A stretch of 64,000 bases of DNA from Nemertoderma westbladi (GCA_032718475.1 JAUCBJ010007785.1:1-64000); one strand, 5' to 3'. Numbered from the stretch's first letter, positions 41,513 through 52,990 are shown. Notes: generated from the letters alone by a model not told the origin. Translations and numbers: made by a program.

Positions 41513-41982
41513 AATGGTCACTAACTGATTTCATTTGCATTTATCGAGAATTTCAATCAACCTGATTTGAATCGTTAATTTTATAATATTTGTCGGTGTC
41601 TTTTAGAAATAAATAAATTAAAATTAAATAATATAATTTATATTAGCAAACTGGCTAATATATCAATTGTAGTGAAGTCAACTTACCGTATTGCTATTGC
41701 ATTGAGTGGGGGTAGACACCATCAAAACAATGGTCGAGTTATTGCTTCTCGAGATATCGGTCAAAATTTGAGCGCTGCCTCACATAAATGAGCACATAAC
41801 TTCCGCAATTTAATATCAATATATCACAATATCACTAAAAATATCAATTTTTTTTATACTACTATTGTTTTGATGGAGTCTACAACTACTAATTCGACCA
41901 TTGCGGTTCAAATAAGCATATTCCCTAAGTCTGTTGTTTATGTCGAAGTCTGATTTTTAGTGATATGGTGATATTGCATTAA

Positions 41983-43455
41983 CTATCCCATCATACAGTA
42001 GTAGACATGTACCGAACAACAAGAGTCCCACAAGAAATGAAAACAAATAAGTTGGTGCCAGTTCCCAAGAAGGGCAACCTAACACTCTATGGTTCTTTTC
42101 GGGGAATCTCATTGATCTCGATTGCTGCAAAGCTATACAATAGAATACTATTAAATCGCATCAGGGATCCCATTGAGAGACTGCTCCGTGGAAATCAGAA
42201 TGGGTTCCGTAAAGGTCGTGGGACCATGGAACCCATTTTGGCACTTAGAAGGATAATTGAAGAGTTATCAAAAAAGAAAGACAGGCATCTGGCTGTTATC
42301 TTTGTTGACTTCTTCAAGGCCTTTGATTCAGTCTCCCGCTCACGTATGTTCAGCATACTTTCATTATATGGGATTCCTGATGAAATTATTGCAGCAATCA
42401 GATCAGTATACGATGGTTCGACAACATTTGTGTCTACTGTTGATGGTGACACAGAACCATTTGAAGTGTTATGGGGCGTCCTCCAGGGAGACACACTTGC
42501 ACCATTCTTGTTCATAATTGTGGTTGACTATGTTCTACGCATGTCCTTAGATCATCATAATGATGATGGGGTGATGATAACTCCACCTACTGGCTCCAGA
42601 AGTCGAGGAAATCCTGCCAAGTACCTAACTGATCTAGACTTTGCTGATGACTTAGGAGTACTCTCAGAATCACTAGAGGGAGCCCAACGGCTCCTCAGCT
42701 CATTAGAACATGCTGCTTCTAGTGTTGGTCTTTTTATTAACTCCAGAAAGACCAAAATTTTGACAGTTAACTTTGAAAGTTCTCAGCAAGTCTCTGATCG
42801 GATGAGCATAAGCTCAAAGGATGGTATGCTTGAGCATGTGGACGACTTCTGTTACCTGGGATCATGGATCCGGAAGTCAGGTGAGGACCTTCGAATACGT
42901 AAGGGAAAGGCATGGGCAGCCTTGAATAGGCTTTCCAGGATTTGGAAGTCACCGAGAATTAATCGGAAACTTAAGGTCCGATTATTTAGAGCAGCAGTAG
43001 TTCCAGTACTCCTCTATGGGAGTCCATGCTGGGCTCTAACTGCTGAGGACACCAAATCTCTGGATGGCACATTCACAAGAATGGTACGCCGGGTTCATTG
43101 TGTCAAGTACAATGCACACATCTCCAACCAGACACTATATAACATTGGAGGTGTCTCATTGGTTCCCCCAAGCTTGACACTAGAACAAAATCGCCTCCGC
43201 TTTGCAGGACATTGCTTTCGCCGTGAGGACCAGCCAGTGCATAATCTTGTACTTTGGCAGCCTCATGGAGTGAATAAGCATGGTGGACAGCCCATGACTT
43301 TCTTGAGAAGCATCTTAAAGGACACTGGCCTTGAAGATGCCGATGATCTAGCAAATGTCATGGGTGATAGGGAGTTGTGGCGGCGCAATTTTGTCGACAA
43401 GCCGGCACAGCATTCTTAAAAATGCAGCTGCAATGCAGCATGCCGATCCTAGTAG
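41983..43455 (+). mobile_element. LINE X copy 1, 5'-truncated, nested in F
   Basis: Starts within RT and ends in the family 3' end ATGCAGCTGCAATGCAGCAT with TAGTAG. Nearly identical to X copy 2 at 45373-49557. Confidence 0.85.
42007..43419 (+). CDS. Non-LTR retrotransposon RT, C-terminal part (LINE X)
   Basis: 470 codons without a stop. RT motif A is I-F-V-D-F-F-K-A-F-D near residue 99, motif B G-V-L-Q-G-D-T-L-A-P near 157, and motif C D-F-A-D-D near 210. The F-C-Y-L-G-S-W thumb region and a C-terminal module with R-L-R-F-A-G-H-C-F-R-R follow. The endonuclease and the RT start are missing, so the copy is dead, although the remaining frame is intact and therefore young. The ATG used is internal to RT. 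Confidence 0.85.
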   Translation: MYRTTRVPQEMKTNKLVPVPKKGNLTLYGSFRGISLISIAAKLYNRILLNRIRDPIERLLRGNQNGFRKGRGTMEPILALRRIIEELSKKKDRHLAVIFVDFFKAFDSVSRSRMFSILSLYGIPDEIIAAIRSVYDGSTTFVSTVDGDTEPFEVLWGVLQGDTLAPFLFIIVVDYVLRMSLDHHNDDGVMITPPTGSRSRGNPAKYLTDLDFADDLGVLSESLEGAQRLLSSLEHAASSVGLFINSRKTKILTVNFESSQQVSDRMSISSKDGMLEHVDDFCYLGSWIRKSGEDLRIRKGKAWAALNRLSRIWKSPRINRKLKVRLFRAAVVPVLLYGSPCWALTAEDTKSLDGTFTRMVRRVHCVKYNAHISNQTLYNIGGVSLVPPSLTLEQNRLRFAGHCFRREDQPVHNLVLWQPHGVNKHGGQPMTFLRSILKDTGLEDADDLANVMGDRELWRRNFVDKPAQHS

Positions 43456-43954
43456 TAGCATTAACTAGCTTACCTAGTGTAATTTAAGTTAAGACAGTGC
43501 TCACATTTTGACCGATATCTCTAGAAGTAATAACTCTACCGTTGTTTTGATGATGTAAACACCCACTAAATCGACCTTTGCGGTTCGAATGCTACTAATA
43601 TCAGTGTAATAGGAGTAAGAGAAGTTGATATTCACTACAATTGAGTATTAGGCAGTTCTGCTATATAATATTAATAAATTTAATATTATTTTAGAATATT
43701 ATTACTCTAAAAGACACCGACGAAATATTATAAAATTAATAGATTCTGAACCAGTCTCGAAAGATGCTATAATTTTGTCTGGGCATTTTTTATAATATAT
43801 AGCATTATTATAAATAGTATTACTAATTTATTTAGTAATTTTAAGAAAAAGACACCGGCAAAAGATTTTGAAAATATCATTTTTGGAATCAGAGCGTTGA
43901 AGTGCCCCAAGAAATGAAATCAGTTTGGCAGGGCATTTTCTTTTATAACAAGTT

Positions 43955-44226
43955 GGTTCAGCCCCACCGTGACTCGGACAATGAGACCAACTTCATTGGA
44001 GCAGAGAATGAGTTGGCAGAATCCTTTGACATTCTGGAGGGAGAATAGGTGAAAGGAAAAATGAGGATGCACCTTACAACGTAGGAGATGAGGACGCCAT
44101 ATGCACCACACACACTGGGTTTGTAGAGCGCCTGGTTGGTGTAATCGATTTTTTGCGCCTCCATATGCAAACACATAAAAATACACTACTTCATGATTCT
44201 GATTTTAGAAATGCAATAATCACTAA
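43955..44226 (+). pseudogene. Element C integrase, second part
   Basis: Directly after element F the plus strand reads D-S-D-N-E-T-N-F-I-G-A (second catalytic Asp region). After a frameshift comes F-V-E-R-L-V-G-V-I (catalytic Glu region). The normal SDNGTNF has G replaced by E. Confidence 0.7.
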
Positions 44227-44438
44227 CGATCATCCCCCCCCCCCCTCTTTCTCATCGAAATATCCCATCTCCATCCATAACCAATATCACGGCCTATTCC
44301 CATAGATGAGTACATAATTACATACGCCTGATCAATACATATGTACTAACACATAGATAGAATGTACTAAGGGATGCTGGATCAATGGGGTCATATTTAG
44401 GATTAGATGAGTACATACGTACTAACCCATAGATAGTA
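44227..44438. other. Short repeat-rich spacer
   Basis: Contains a C13 tract and two copies of an ACTAACMCATAGATAG motif. GGGATGCTGGATCAATG here recurs at 50,817. Confidence 0.5.
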
Positions 44439-45372
44439 TTTTTTTTTTTTTTTTTTTTTTTTTGTTAATCACTTTTATGTATATTAATAAAATTTCAGCA
44501 AATTAAACAAAATTAACAACAATCAATTAATTAATTACAACTATTTAACCCAATCCCAGCCTCGGCTACAGCCGCGCTCACGCCGGTCTCCCGCATCGTC
44601 TGTCTCGTTGCCAGCCTCGCCTTCGGCATCCGTGCGCCCCGGAGGCACATGATGGAGGAACGGAGGAGCGGAGGAGGGCGAAACTCAACCGAGTCCTGAT
44701 GAGGGAGAGAGTCTCCGAGTAGGGAGCATCCTGTTTCAACGACAGTAGGAGAGTGATGCGTGTGAGGAGTGCGTGGGCTGAGCGGCTGGCCCCACCAGTT
44801 GTAGTAATTACAAAAGGCGAGAAGCCGGCGTGCTCGACGTCATTGATTCTCTCCTCGTACTTCCTCCGTTTCTCTCGCTCATGTTTGCTGTAAGCAGCAT
44901 CCATGGAGCGAGGATTAGAGGAGCACAGAGGATTGAATACCTTTACGTCGATATACACCCGCTCGAAACGCCCACCCCACAGCCCACTCGCCGCAATGTA
45001 CAGATGGGCCTCCGGGTCTACCGTATCAGATCTGGTTCCACCTCGACGTCATGTGCGACATCGCTGAGGAGCTCGGCGAGGAAATCGTGGACCTCGTTGT
45101 GCCGCAGGATCGGGTAGGCTCCCATAGGGCAGTGAAGGGAGTGGGAGATGGTGAATACAGCACCGCAGGAGCAGTTGGCGGGCAGCCTCGGGGGCTCCCA
45201 CCCAAATCGCAGACACAACGCATCCCGGAAAGCGGATTTGTGTAGGGAAAAGTTGTATCTGGAAATGGGTAGGGCCAAGAGCCATGCCGACGCTCCACGC
45301 TCCTTCGCCAGTGTCCGATGGTAGAGGGCGTCTCCGGACAGTTGAGCATCAACCGCCGCACATCGAGTCTTC
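44439..45372 (-). pseudogene. LINE Y 3' end with poly(A) tail
   Basis: The minus strand reads the C-terminal region of a non-LTR element: A-K-E-R-G-A-S-A-W-L-L-A-L-P, F-R-D-A-L-C-L-R-F-G-W, H-S-L-H-C-P-M-G, R-H-N-E-V, then after a frame break D-V-K-V-F-N-P and K-H-E-R-E-K-R-R-K-Y-E-E-R-I. A 25-base T run (44439-44463) is its poly(A) tail. It is 5'-truncated and abuts the tail of LINE X copy 2. Confidence 0.8.
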
Positions 45373-45424
45373 ACTACTACTACTACTACTACTATGATCA
45401 GCATGCTGCATTGCAGCTGCATTT

Positions 45425-46689
45425 TTAAGAATGCTGTGCCGGCTTGTCAACAAAATTGCACCGCCACAACTCCCTATCACCCATGACATTTGCTAGATCA
45501 TCCGCATCTTTAAGGCCAGTGTCCTTTAAGATGCGTCTCAAGAAAGTCATGGGCTGTCCACCATGCTTATTCACTCCATGAGGCTGCCAAAGTACAAGAT
45601 TATGCACTGGCTGGTCCTCACGGCGAAAGCAATGTCCTGCAAAGCGGAGGCGATTTTGTTCTAGTGTCAAGCTTGGGGGAACCAATGAGACACCTCCAAT
45701 GTTATATAGTGTCTGCTTGGAGATGTGTGCATTGTACTTGACACAATGAACCCGGCGTAGCATTCTTGTGAATGTGCCATCCAGAGATTTGGTGTCCTCA
45801 GCAGTTAGAGCCCAGCATGGACTCCCGTAGAGGAGTACTGGAACTACTGCTGCTCTAAATAATCAGACCTTAAGTTTCCGATTAATTCTCGGTGACTTCC
45901 AAATCCTGGAAAGCCTATTCAAGGCTGCCCATGCCTTTCCCTTACGTATTCGAAGGTCCTCACCTGACTTCCGGATCCATGATCCCAGGTAACAGAAGTC
46001 GTCCACATGCTCAAGCATACCATCCTTTGAGCTTATGCTCATCCGATCAGAGACTTGCTGAGGACTTTCAAAGTTAACTGTCAGAATTTTGGTCTTTCTG
46101 GAGTTAATAAAAAGACCAACACTAGAAGCAGCATGTTCTAATGAGCTGAGGAGCCGTTGGGCTCCCTCTAATGATTCTGATAGTACTCCTAAGTCATCAG
46201 CAAAGTCTAGATCAGTTAGGTACTTGGCAGGAATTCCTCGACTTCTGGAGCCAGTAGGTGGAGTTATCATCACCCCATCATCATTATAATGATCTAAGGA
46301 CATGCGTAGAACATAGTCAACCACAATAATGAACAAGAATGATGCAAGTGTGTCTCCTTGGAGGACGCCCCATAACACTTCAAATGGTTCTGTGTCACCG
46401 TCAACAGTAGACACAAATGTTGTCGAACCATCGTATACTGATCTGATTGCTGCAATAATTTCATCAGGAATCCCATATAATGAAAGTATGCTGAACATAC
46501 GTGAGCGAGAGACTGAATCAAAGGCCTTGAAGAAGTCAACAAAGATAACAGCCAGATGCCTGTCTTTCTTTTTTGATAACTCTTCAATTATCCTTCTAAG
46601 TGCCAAAATGGGCTCCATGGTCCCACGACCTTTACGGAACCCATTCTAATTTCCACGGAGCAGTCTCTCAATGGGATCCCTGATGCGAT
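45425..46689 (-). pseudogene. LINE X copy 2: RT and C-terminal module
   Basis: Same protein as 42007-43419 with a stop in place of the Gln in G-N-Q-N-G-F near 46,650 and a frame break near 45,865. RT motif C (D-F-A-D-D) is intact. Confidence 0.85.
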
Positions 46690-46693
46690 TTAA

Positions 46694-48245
46694 CCCTATT
46701 AGTACCGGGCTATTAAATGTTGTACAAATACCGGGAGGGGGTCATATTGACCCCCTCCCTCTAAAATCTACAAATTTTTACGAAAACGTCTGATTTTTTG
46801 TTTGTACGTAGGTATCAGTAGTCTGGATCCGACCGAAAAAAAACATTTTAGAAAAAATGTACTGGGGTGGTTATATTGCATCACCAAAATTACAAGTAGT
46901 GCACAATTTTCACAAAATTTGAAAGTTACATTTTTCGGCTAATTGTTTTTCAATACAGGTTTTCTGGGGCGCAAAATACATTGGAAAATATTTAAAAATG
47001 ATATGATTACTATAAATGACTGTTTAGTCCTCTCTGCGTAGGAAAAAAATGAAAAAAACAAGTAACCAGCACTTTTCAGTTAGAACACAAAATTTTTAAT
47101 TCACTTATATGATGCTATAATTTCACATTTATAGGTTTTCTAGGGCGCTGATTCTAATGGAATACATTTCTAATAAGCCAGATCATTGATACTTGTATTT
47201 TTCGGCGTAATTTGGCAAATTTTGGTGCTAGCACCAAATTTCGTACCCATCACCAAAAAGTACAAGTTTGCGATGTCCAGTGCTGTTATTATTGATTCCA
47301 TCGGATTCAGGACCCTCATAAACCCGTATAACGCAAGAAACAAGATGATACTATCTACTGATCAATTTGCTTATTTTCCAAAATTGGTGCTGGCGCAACA
47401 ATTTTCACCCACCGGCGAAAAATACAAGTTTGAAAACTCTTATGAAATTTTTACTGATTGAATTGAATTCATAACCCTCACAAACCCGTATAACGCAAGA
47501 AATAAGGTGACACAATCAATTGATATATTTGATAATTTTCAAAATTTGGTGCTAGCACCACATTTTGCACCCACTTTCGAAAAATAGAAGTTTGAGATGT
47601 CTCGTTCGATAATTATATATTCCATTGAATTCAGAACAGCCATAAACCTATAAAACGCAAGAAATAAAATCTCACAAGCAATTTTATCTATTGAATGGAT
47701 TTCCAAAATTTCGTGCTAGCACCAAAAAATTGCACACAGCACCGAAAAATTACAACGTTGATACGCTTGGTGCAACTCGTATATATTTCATCGAAACGAG
47801 AACCCCAAAAAACCCCAATTGCGTAAAAAAAAGTGTCAAACAATCAATTTTAAAAATTGACATATTTCAAAATTTCGTCCTGGCACCAAAATTTGGCACC
47901 CGCCGAAAAAAACAAGTTTGAAATTTCTAAATCAATTTATATGAATTCCATCCAATTGCTAACACCAAAAAACCGGTGTAAATCAAAAATAGAGATGTTA
48001 CAATTCATATTTGATGAAATGTAATTTTCAAAAAACGTCTCAAAAAAAGTGCCAAAAGTAGGGTTAAAAAATTGTGCTATAACTCGAAAAGCACCCTATA
48101 TTTTTGACAACGGTTTTCACTACTAGGAAGACAATATATTTTTAGGAAAAGTCATAAAATTTTAGATTATCAACTACGTTTGTTTCAGAATTATAATAAA
48201 AAAACCACGGGGGGTCATATTGACCCTTCCCCGGGTTTAATAGGG
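46694..48245. mobile_element. piggyBac-like non-autonomous element, 1552 bp
   Basis: Inserted in LINE X with TTAA on both sides (46690-46693, 48246-48249). Ends CCCTATTAGTACCGGG and CCCGGGTTTAATAGGG are inverted repeats. Both ends carry a subterminal hairpin around GGGGTCATATTGACCCC. Removing it restores the X sequence seen in copy 1. It has no transposase gene. The TTAA target and CCC ends are hallmarks of the piggyBac superfamily. Confidence 0.9.
47210..47935. repeat. About 175-bp internal tandem repeats of the piggyBac-like element
   Basis: Four diverged units, each with a GGTGCTAGCACC-like palindrome, CACCGAAAAATACAAGTTTG and CCGTATAACGCAAGAAA. This satellite-like core makes up half of the element. 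Confidence 0.8.
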
Positions 48246-48249
48246 TTAA

Positions 48250-48630
48250 TAGAATCCTATTGTATAGCTTTGCAGCAATCGAGATCAATGAGATTCCCCA
48301 AAAAGAACCATAGAGTGTTAGGTTGCCCTTCTTGGGAACTGGCACCAACTTATTTGTTTTCATTTCTTGTGGGACTCTTGTTGTTCGGTACATGTCTACT
48401 ATGATGGGATAGATGAGCTTTAAACACTCAGGTATTTTAAAGACCTCAGGAGGAACACCATCTACTCCACTGGCACGATTGGTCTTAATGCTCTTTGCAG
48501 CAGCCTTCACTTCTGCAAAGGAGATATCGCCAATGGGAATATCTGGGAGTACAGACTCAGACACTTTTACTTCTATAAAGTTATCAGGCAATACCCTGTC
48601 ATTATTGAGGAGCTTTTCAAAGTGGGATTT
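48250..48630 (-). pseudogene. LINE X copy 2: RT N-terminal part
   Basis: Minus-strand frame with N-R-A-S-G-V-D-G-V-P-P-E-V-F-K (RT motif 0/1 region) up to S-I-A-A-K-L-Y-N-R-I-L. Cut by the piggyBac-like element at its downstream end. Separated from the endonuclease by a single stop near 48633. Confidence 0.85.
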
Positions 48631-49557
48631 CTAACCATTGAGGCGATCGGCTGGTGATTCAGCCTTAACCTTGGTGGTTGGTTGGCTTTTCCGCCCAGTA
48701 AGCAGATTGATCGATTTCCATGCCTGGGATGATTGCCTGCTGTCGTCAGCATCATTGATGGCATCAACCTGTTGGTTTATTAGCTCCTGTAGATTAGCAG
48801 AGTACTGCCTGTTCAGGGACCTAGATGCTGCCTTAACTGCATTCTTGGCCGCTGTAGTCTGTTTGAGTCGGGACTCTTTCTGCGCCTTATGAAGGTCATT
48901 TCGGCACTTCTGAATTTTGTTGTCAGTCCAGGGGGCCCTTTTCCTGTTTCGAGGGTATACAGGAACTGTTTCTGCAGCTGCTAACTTAACTGCTTCTGTA
49001 AAGGCAGTATAGCCCTCACAGTGATCTGCCGCCTCAGAGGCAAGAGCCTCATACCTGTTGCTCAGCTGTAGTGTGAAGCTGGATCTCACACTTGGCTGTT
49101 GCAACAGAGAGGACCAGTCATGCCGCGGCAAGGCAGATTTCGTTGTTCTGCTAGCACGCAGACTAAGTCTTACCTTGGCCACAATAAGGCGGTGATCACT
49201 GGAGAAGGGTCGAAGTGTAAATGCATTACAGTCTTGTATAGAGCTCCTGTATTTCCTACGAAACAGAATATGGTCTATCTGGGACTTGTGACCACTGGGT
49301 CCACTATGAGTCCATAGCTTTCCAGTTCGCTTCTTGAACTGGGTTCCAGCCGAAAACAATCCATTTCCAGAGATAAAATCCTGAAGATGGACAGAATTTC
49401 GGTTAACACTATTGCTATAGACCCAGGGCGATGTAGGTGATTGATGCAGACTTGCATTAAAGTCTCCCAGGAATGTTAAGAATGCATGCTGATCCACTCC
49501 ATCAGTAGCTGCTTGTAGATTGTGGTAGAAATTTTCCACATCCTCATCCTCGTCTCA
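48631..49557 (-). pseudogene. LINE X copy 2: APE-type endonuclease, C-terminal half
   Basis: G-D-F-N-A-S near the start, S-Q-I-D-H-I-L-F and S-S-D-H-R-L-I are the apurinic-endonuclease motifs of non-LTR elements. A basic linker leads towards RT. The N-terminal catalytic Glu region lies beyond the truncation. Confidence 0.85.
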
Positions 49558-49763
49558 ATGTAAATTTATCACTTAAGGGAAAGGAGCAGGTTACAGTGCC
49601 ACATGTTATTCCAACCAAAACAATAAATAAGTAAATAGACTAGGGTATCTGGGTATCTGCCAGTGAGTGTCGGGATGACTGTGCTGGAGAGCGTTTCCTC
49701 AACTCGATCCAAGTGACCGACTAACCCGGGTGTGGTGCGAGCCAAGAAGTTTACCTTCGGCTG

Positions 49764-50100
49764 TCAGCCACGGACCAGGCATCTGTATGTAGGGTGGGGA
49801 GCAGTCACTGCGAAATCGTTGAGGTGTTTTAGTTGGCGACAGATGACGTCAACTCGCTTCTCCAGATACGCAGCACAGTATGATGTAGACCCTATTACGG
49901 ACCCCAGGACTCGATGACCGTCAACCACTTCAACAGGGAGGCCAGAGAAAATCGCGTTGGCCTCTTCGCGCTTTGAGTTCTTCACAATAAGAAATGCCTT
50001 TGTGGGGTAATATCCATAGCCAGGCCCGATGGTAGCCGCTTCCTCCCAATAGTCACATAGCATTCCGAGGTTACCAGCAGCGCTGCCGTCATCCGCATAC
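49764..50100 (-). pseudogene. LINE Y RT fragment (motif C)
   Basis: The minus strand reads K-W-Y-A-D-D-G-S-A-A-G, then G-P-G-Y-G-Y-Y-P-T-K-A-F-L-I-V and H-R-V-L-G-S-V-I-G, typical of RT motif C and following region in the LINE Y type. The same open frame runs on from the adjacent minisatellite, a chance fusion. Confidence 0.7.
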
Positions 50101-50164
50101 CACTTGTGGATACCCGGAAAGGTCATCGGATCCGATGAAACCACCTCTCGGACTGGGTAAACCC

Positions 50165-50806
50165 CTGTTTGGGTGGAGGAGACCGCCGGTTGTAGGGGGG
50201 AAACTGCCGGTTGTGGTTGGAGGGGGGAACCTGCCGGTTGGAGGGGGAAACTGGCTGGTTGGAGGGGGGAACCCGCCTGTTGGAATTTGGAACCCGCCGT
50301 TGGGAGGGGGGAACCCAATGGTTGTTGGGGGGGAATCCGCCGGTTGGAGGGGGGAACCCGAAGATTGGAGGGGGGAACCAACTGGTTGGAGGGGGGAACC
50401 AACTGGTTGGAGGGGGGAACCCGCCAGTTGGAGAGGGGAACCCACCGGTTGGAGGGGGGAACCCTCCGGTTGGAGGGGGGAACCCTCCGGTTGGAGGGGG
50501 GAACCCTCCGGTTGGAGGGGGGAACCCACCAGTTGGAAGGGGGAACCCACCTGTTGGAGGGGGGAACCCGAAGGTTGGAGGGGGGAACCCGAAGGTTGGA
50601 AGGGGGATCCCGGAGATTGGAAGGGGGAACCCGATAGTTGGAGGGGGGAACCCAAATGTTGGAGGGGGGAACCCAAACGTTGGAGGGGGGAACCCGATAG
50701 TTGAAGGAGGGAAGGTTGGAGGGGGGGGCCCGAAGGTTGGATGGGGGAACCCGATGGTTGGAGGGGGGAACCCACCGGTTGGGGGGGGGGGGGGGGAACC
50801 CGAAGG
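50165..50806. repeat. 21-22-bp minisatellite (GGTTGGAGGGGGGAACCCrCC)n
   Basis: About thirty units. Several frames on both strands are open (minus: S-P-L-Q-P-x-G; plus: G-G-G-N-P-P-V). It ends in a G14 run near 50,780-50,796. No gene is inferred. Confidence 0.92.
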
Positions 50807-52040
50807 TATACTATGGGATGCTGGATCAATGAGATCATATATAGGATTAGAAGGGAAGATTTGTATTTATTTATTTGATCTATTTTCCAGATGTTATTTA
50901 ATGTCTTCCTTTGAATAAAAATAGAAAAACCTCTGGGAAGAGGGAAAAAGAGAAACCGGGCGAGGGGTGCTTTGGGTCCTTTAGGATCCAAAATATAGCC
51001 TTAAATAATACAAAATATACAATCCAAAATAATTGTAACCAAAAATATAATGCACAAAATAGAGTATTTTAGTGTGTGAAAATGTTTAATATAGAAAAAT
51101 AGTCGTAAAATACTTGGTGCGGCTTCATGCTATTGCACATAATGGCAATGGTGCAAACACCAGGTTATTTGATGCAGGAAAGTTTTAGCTGCTACTTTGT
51201 CCTATGACTCAAAGGTTTGACCGAGGTCGCGCCAATGAGCCAGCGGGCAGAGTGTGCAAGCACTAGAGGGCTGGTTGGCCAAAAAGCTCAGTCTCTGCGG
51301 AACTACCCACATTCGAAACCTTTTCTTACTGGTGGCCTGGCCGGATTTATTAATTTACTAGCAGGCAATACCCGAGACATGTTACCCGGTATTTCCCACT
51401 ACCGGCATAGGCCTACTGGCGTACTGGTACCGGTATAGGCCTACTGACGTACCGGTACCCAGTACCGGTATCCATGCGGTTTTCCATATCCTCCAAAATA
51501 AATTACTTCTCATTATCCTGTAACCATGGAGAGTTGGTTAGTTCTACAGCAGTACACTACCGGTAGCTGAGTAGGCCTACATCAGTACATTGGTAATATA
51601 CTCTACACTGTGCTCGGTAATTGCACATCAGTCAGTTTCAGTTAGTACCAATATTCCGTATCATATCCACTTCTACTGCTGTACAACTGTACCACCTTAC
51701 TACTGTACTAGCAGACTGACTAGACAGGCAGCTGGGCCTGTAGGCTAACTAACCAACAGATCAGGCCAATCGAGCTTTACTGAGGGTTCCCTATTTGCTA
51801 TTCCAGTAGCCTATTCAGCTATTACTGCAGTACTGTATTAGTCTAGTCCTGTAGTCACTCACACTCACTACAGCACTAGTGCCCACCAGAGTATAAGATA
51901 CAGAGATAGCTGAATAGACCTAGCTTAATTTCCGATACTGGACGATAATGGTACCGCTGACCGGTATAGCAGGGCAGTGAATCAAATACAAAATATAGAA
52001 TGGAAGACTTCGACGATTCTCCGACCATTCCTTCCGCTTT
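50807..52040. other. Host-like non-coding DNA
   Basis: No gene seen. Around 51,400-51,480 the sequence is dense in ACCGGTA and TAGGCCTA. A short match to 44,365-44,410 lies at 50,813-50,850. Confidence 0.5.
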
Positions 52041-52385
52041 GGCATTTGAACTGGTGGAAATGGTGGTAATGGGGAATGTAATGATGAGTTTCAAATAGGA
52101 AAACGCCTAGTTGATGGGTACCCAGTTGATAACTTTCGTTGCGTTGTATCGGATTGTTATACCACTGGTATTATTGCGGATAAGTGGTGGTGGAAGCGGT
52201 CAGGAAGTACTACCAATTGTTATCTTATAAACTTTAACAAGCCACGTAAGGCCTCTATTATACGTGAGGATAGTACCGCTGCTGACAGTGGAGGCAGGAG
52301 ACCCGGTAGCCTTTTCTACAATGTTGGATTCGGAAATAAATGGAACGTGTTGGTGTGGAACCAGAAAATCTTAAAATTCCGAATG

Positions 52386-52990
52386 TGTAATTGAAGTTCG
52401 TCGGACGTTTTGGAAGCATTCTACTAACAATAGCTACTGTAAAACCGCCTCGCGAGTAACGCTGAAGCATGGGAACATTCGATTTGATTTACCTGAGGGT
52501 CGAGTTGTGTTGGAGTATAAATGGTCAACTGACAAACCTGAACCCGAAACCCTTTGGAAAGTTGTTCCTGCGGAGAGTACCGGTAACAAAGCAATACCGA
52601 CAGCGTCAACATCGTCTCCCGAAATAGAAATCATTGGGGATTACCGTCATAAGAAAATTCCAGTGCCCAGACGTTCTTTGAAATACAACCCAGCCGTACC
52701 TTGCAGTTCGAATGTGAAACCAAACAAAGTCACCAAGGGCAGAAGTAATGGTACTAGGCCTACTGATGGTGAGTAAATAATTACTGAATTTTTTTTACCA
52801 TTGAGCGAACCTGAACCTATTGTAGGGTATTGTGCACTATAGTTAAATATTGACATTAAACATTGTTAAACTGCCCGTCACGTTTCATGCTGATATTTTA
52901 TTTGTGTTATTTATTTAAGGTTATAACGCAACACATGATCTTATATTGATTGATGATGTAATGGGAGAGGATTCAGGCCAAAGTGAATAA
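52386..52990 (+). CDS. Possible 3' end of a small spliced host gene
   Basis: A plus-strand frame is open from about 52,377 to 52,768 and ends in a strong donor (GATG/GTGAGT). A T-rich acceptor TTATTTAAG at 52919 resumes in phase and gives a short acidic C-terminus ending G-Q-S-E and TAA at 52988-52990. The frame has no Met, so one or more exons lie upstream; another open stretch, 52,050-52,390, is in a different phase. The protein contains E-Y-K-W-S-T-D-K-P and many Lys/Pro/Ser residues. No family is recognised. Confidence 0.4.

Larger units (their letters stand above)
41515..43935. mobile_element. Fold-back element F, inserted in the C integrase
   Basis: Ends share AACTGATTTCATTT in inverted orientation (41,520s and 43,910s). 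Long inverted arms (about 41,520-41,790 and 43,505-43,770) share AGACACCGAC, the TTATAAAATTAA block and GTAGACACCATCAAAACAAT. The arms also contain an internal inverted copy (41,860-41,930). A LINE X copy sits in the middle. No transposase is seen. Confidence 0.7.
37740..44226 (+). mobile_element. Decayed BEL/Pao element C
   Basis: A plus-strand relative of element D with gag start (37901), gag coiled coil (38.57-39.08 kb), gag middle part (39.45-39.96 kb) and integrase (40.93-41.51 and 43.95-44.23 kb). The integrase is split by element F. No RT is seen. Full of stops and frameshifts. It shows that the C/D family once had an integrase. Confidence 0.75.
45373..49557 (-). mobile_element. LINE X copy 2, interrupted by a piggyBac-like element
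   Basis: The (ACT)n at 45373-45393 is the TAG-type tail. Coding runs up to 49557, where the copy is 5'-truncated inside the endonuclease. Interrupted at 46690-48249. Very similar to copy 1. Confidence 0.88.

Noticed and set aside
50089-50991. 300-codon minus frame and matching plus frames rich in Pro/Gly
   Set aside because: Both strands are open because of the 21-bp minisatellite; peptide repeats only.
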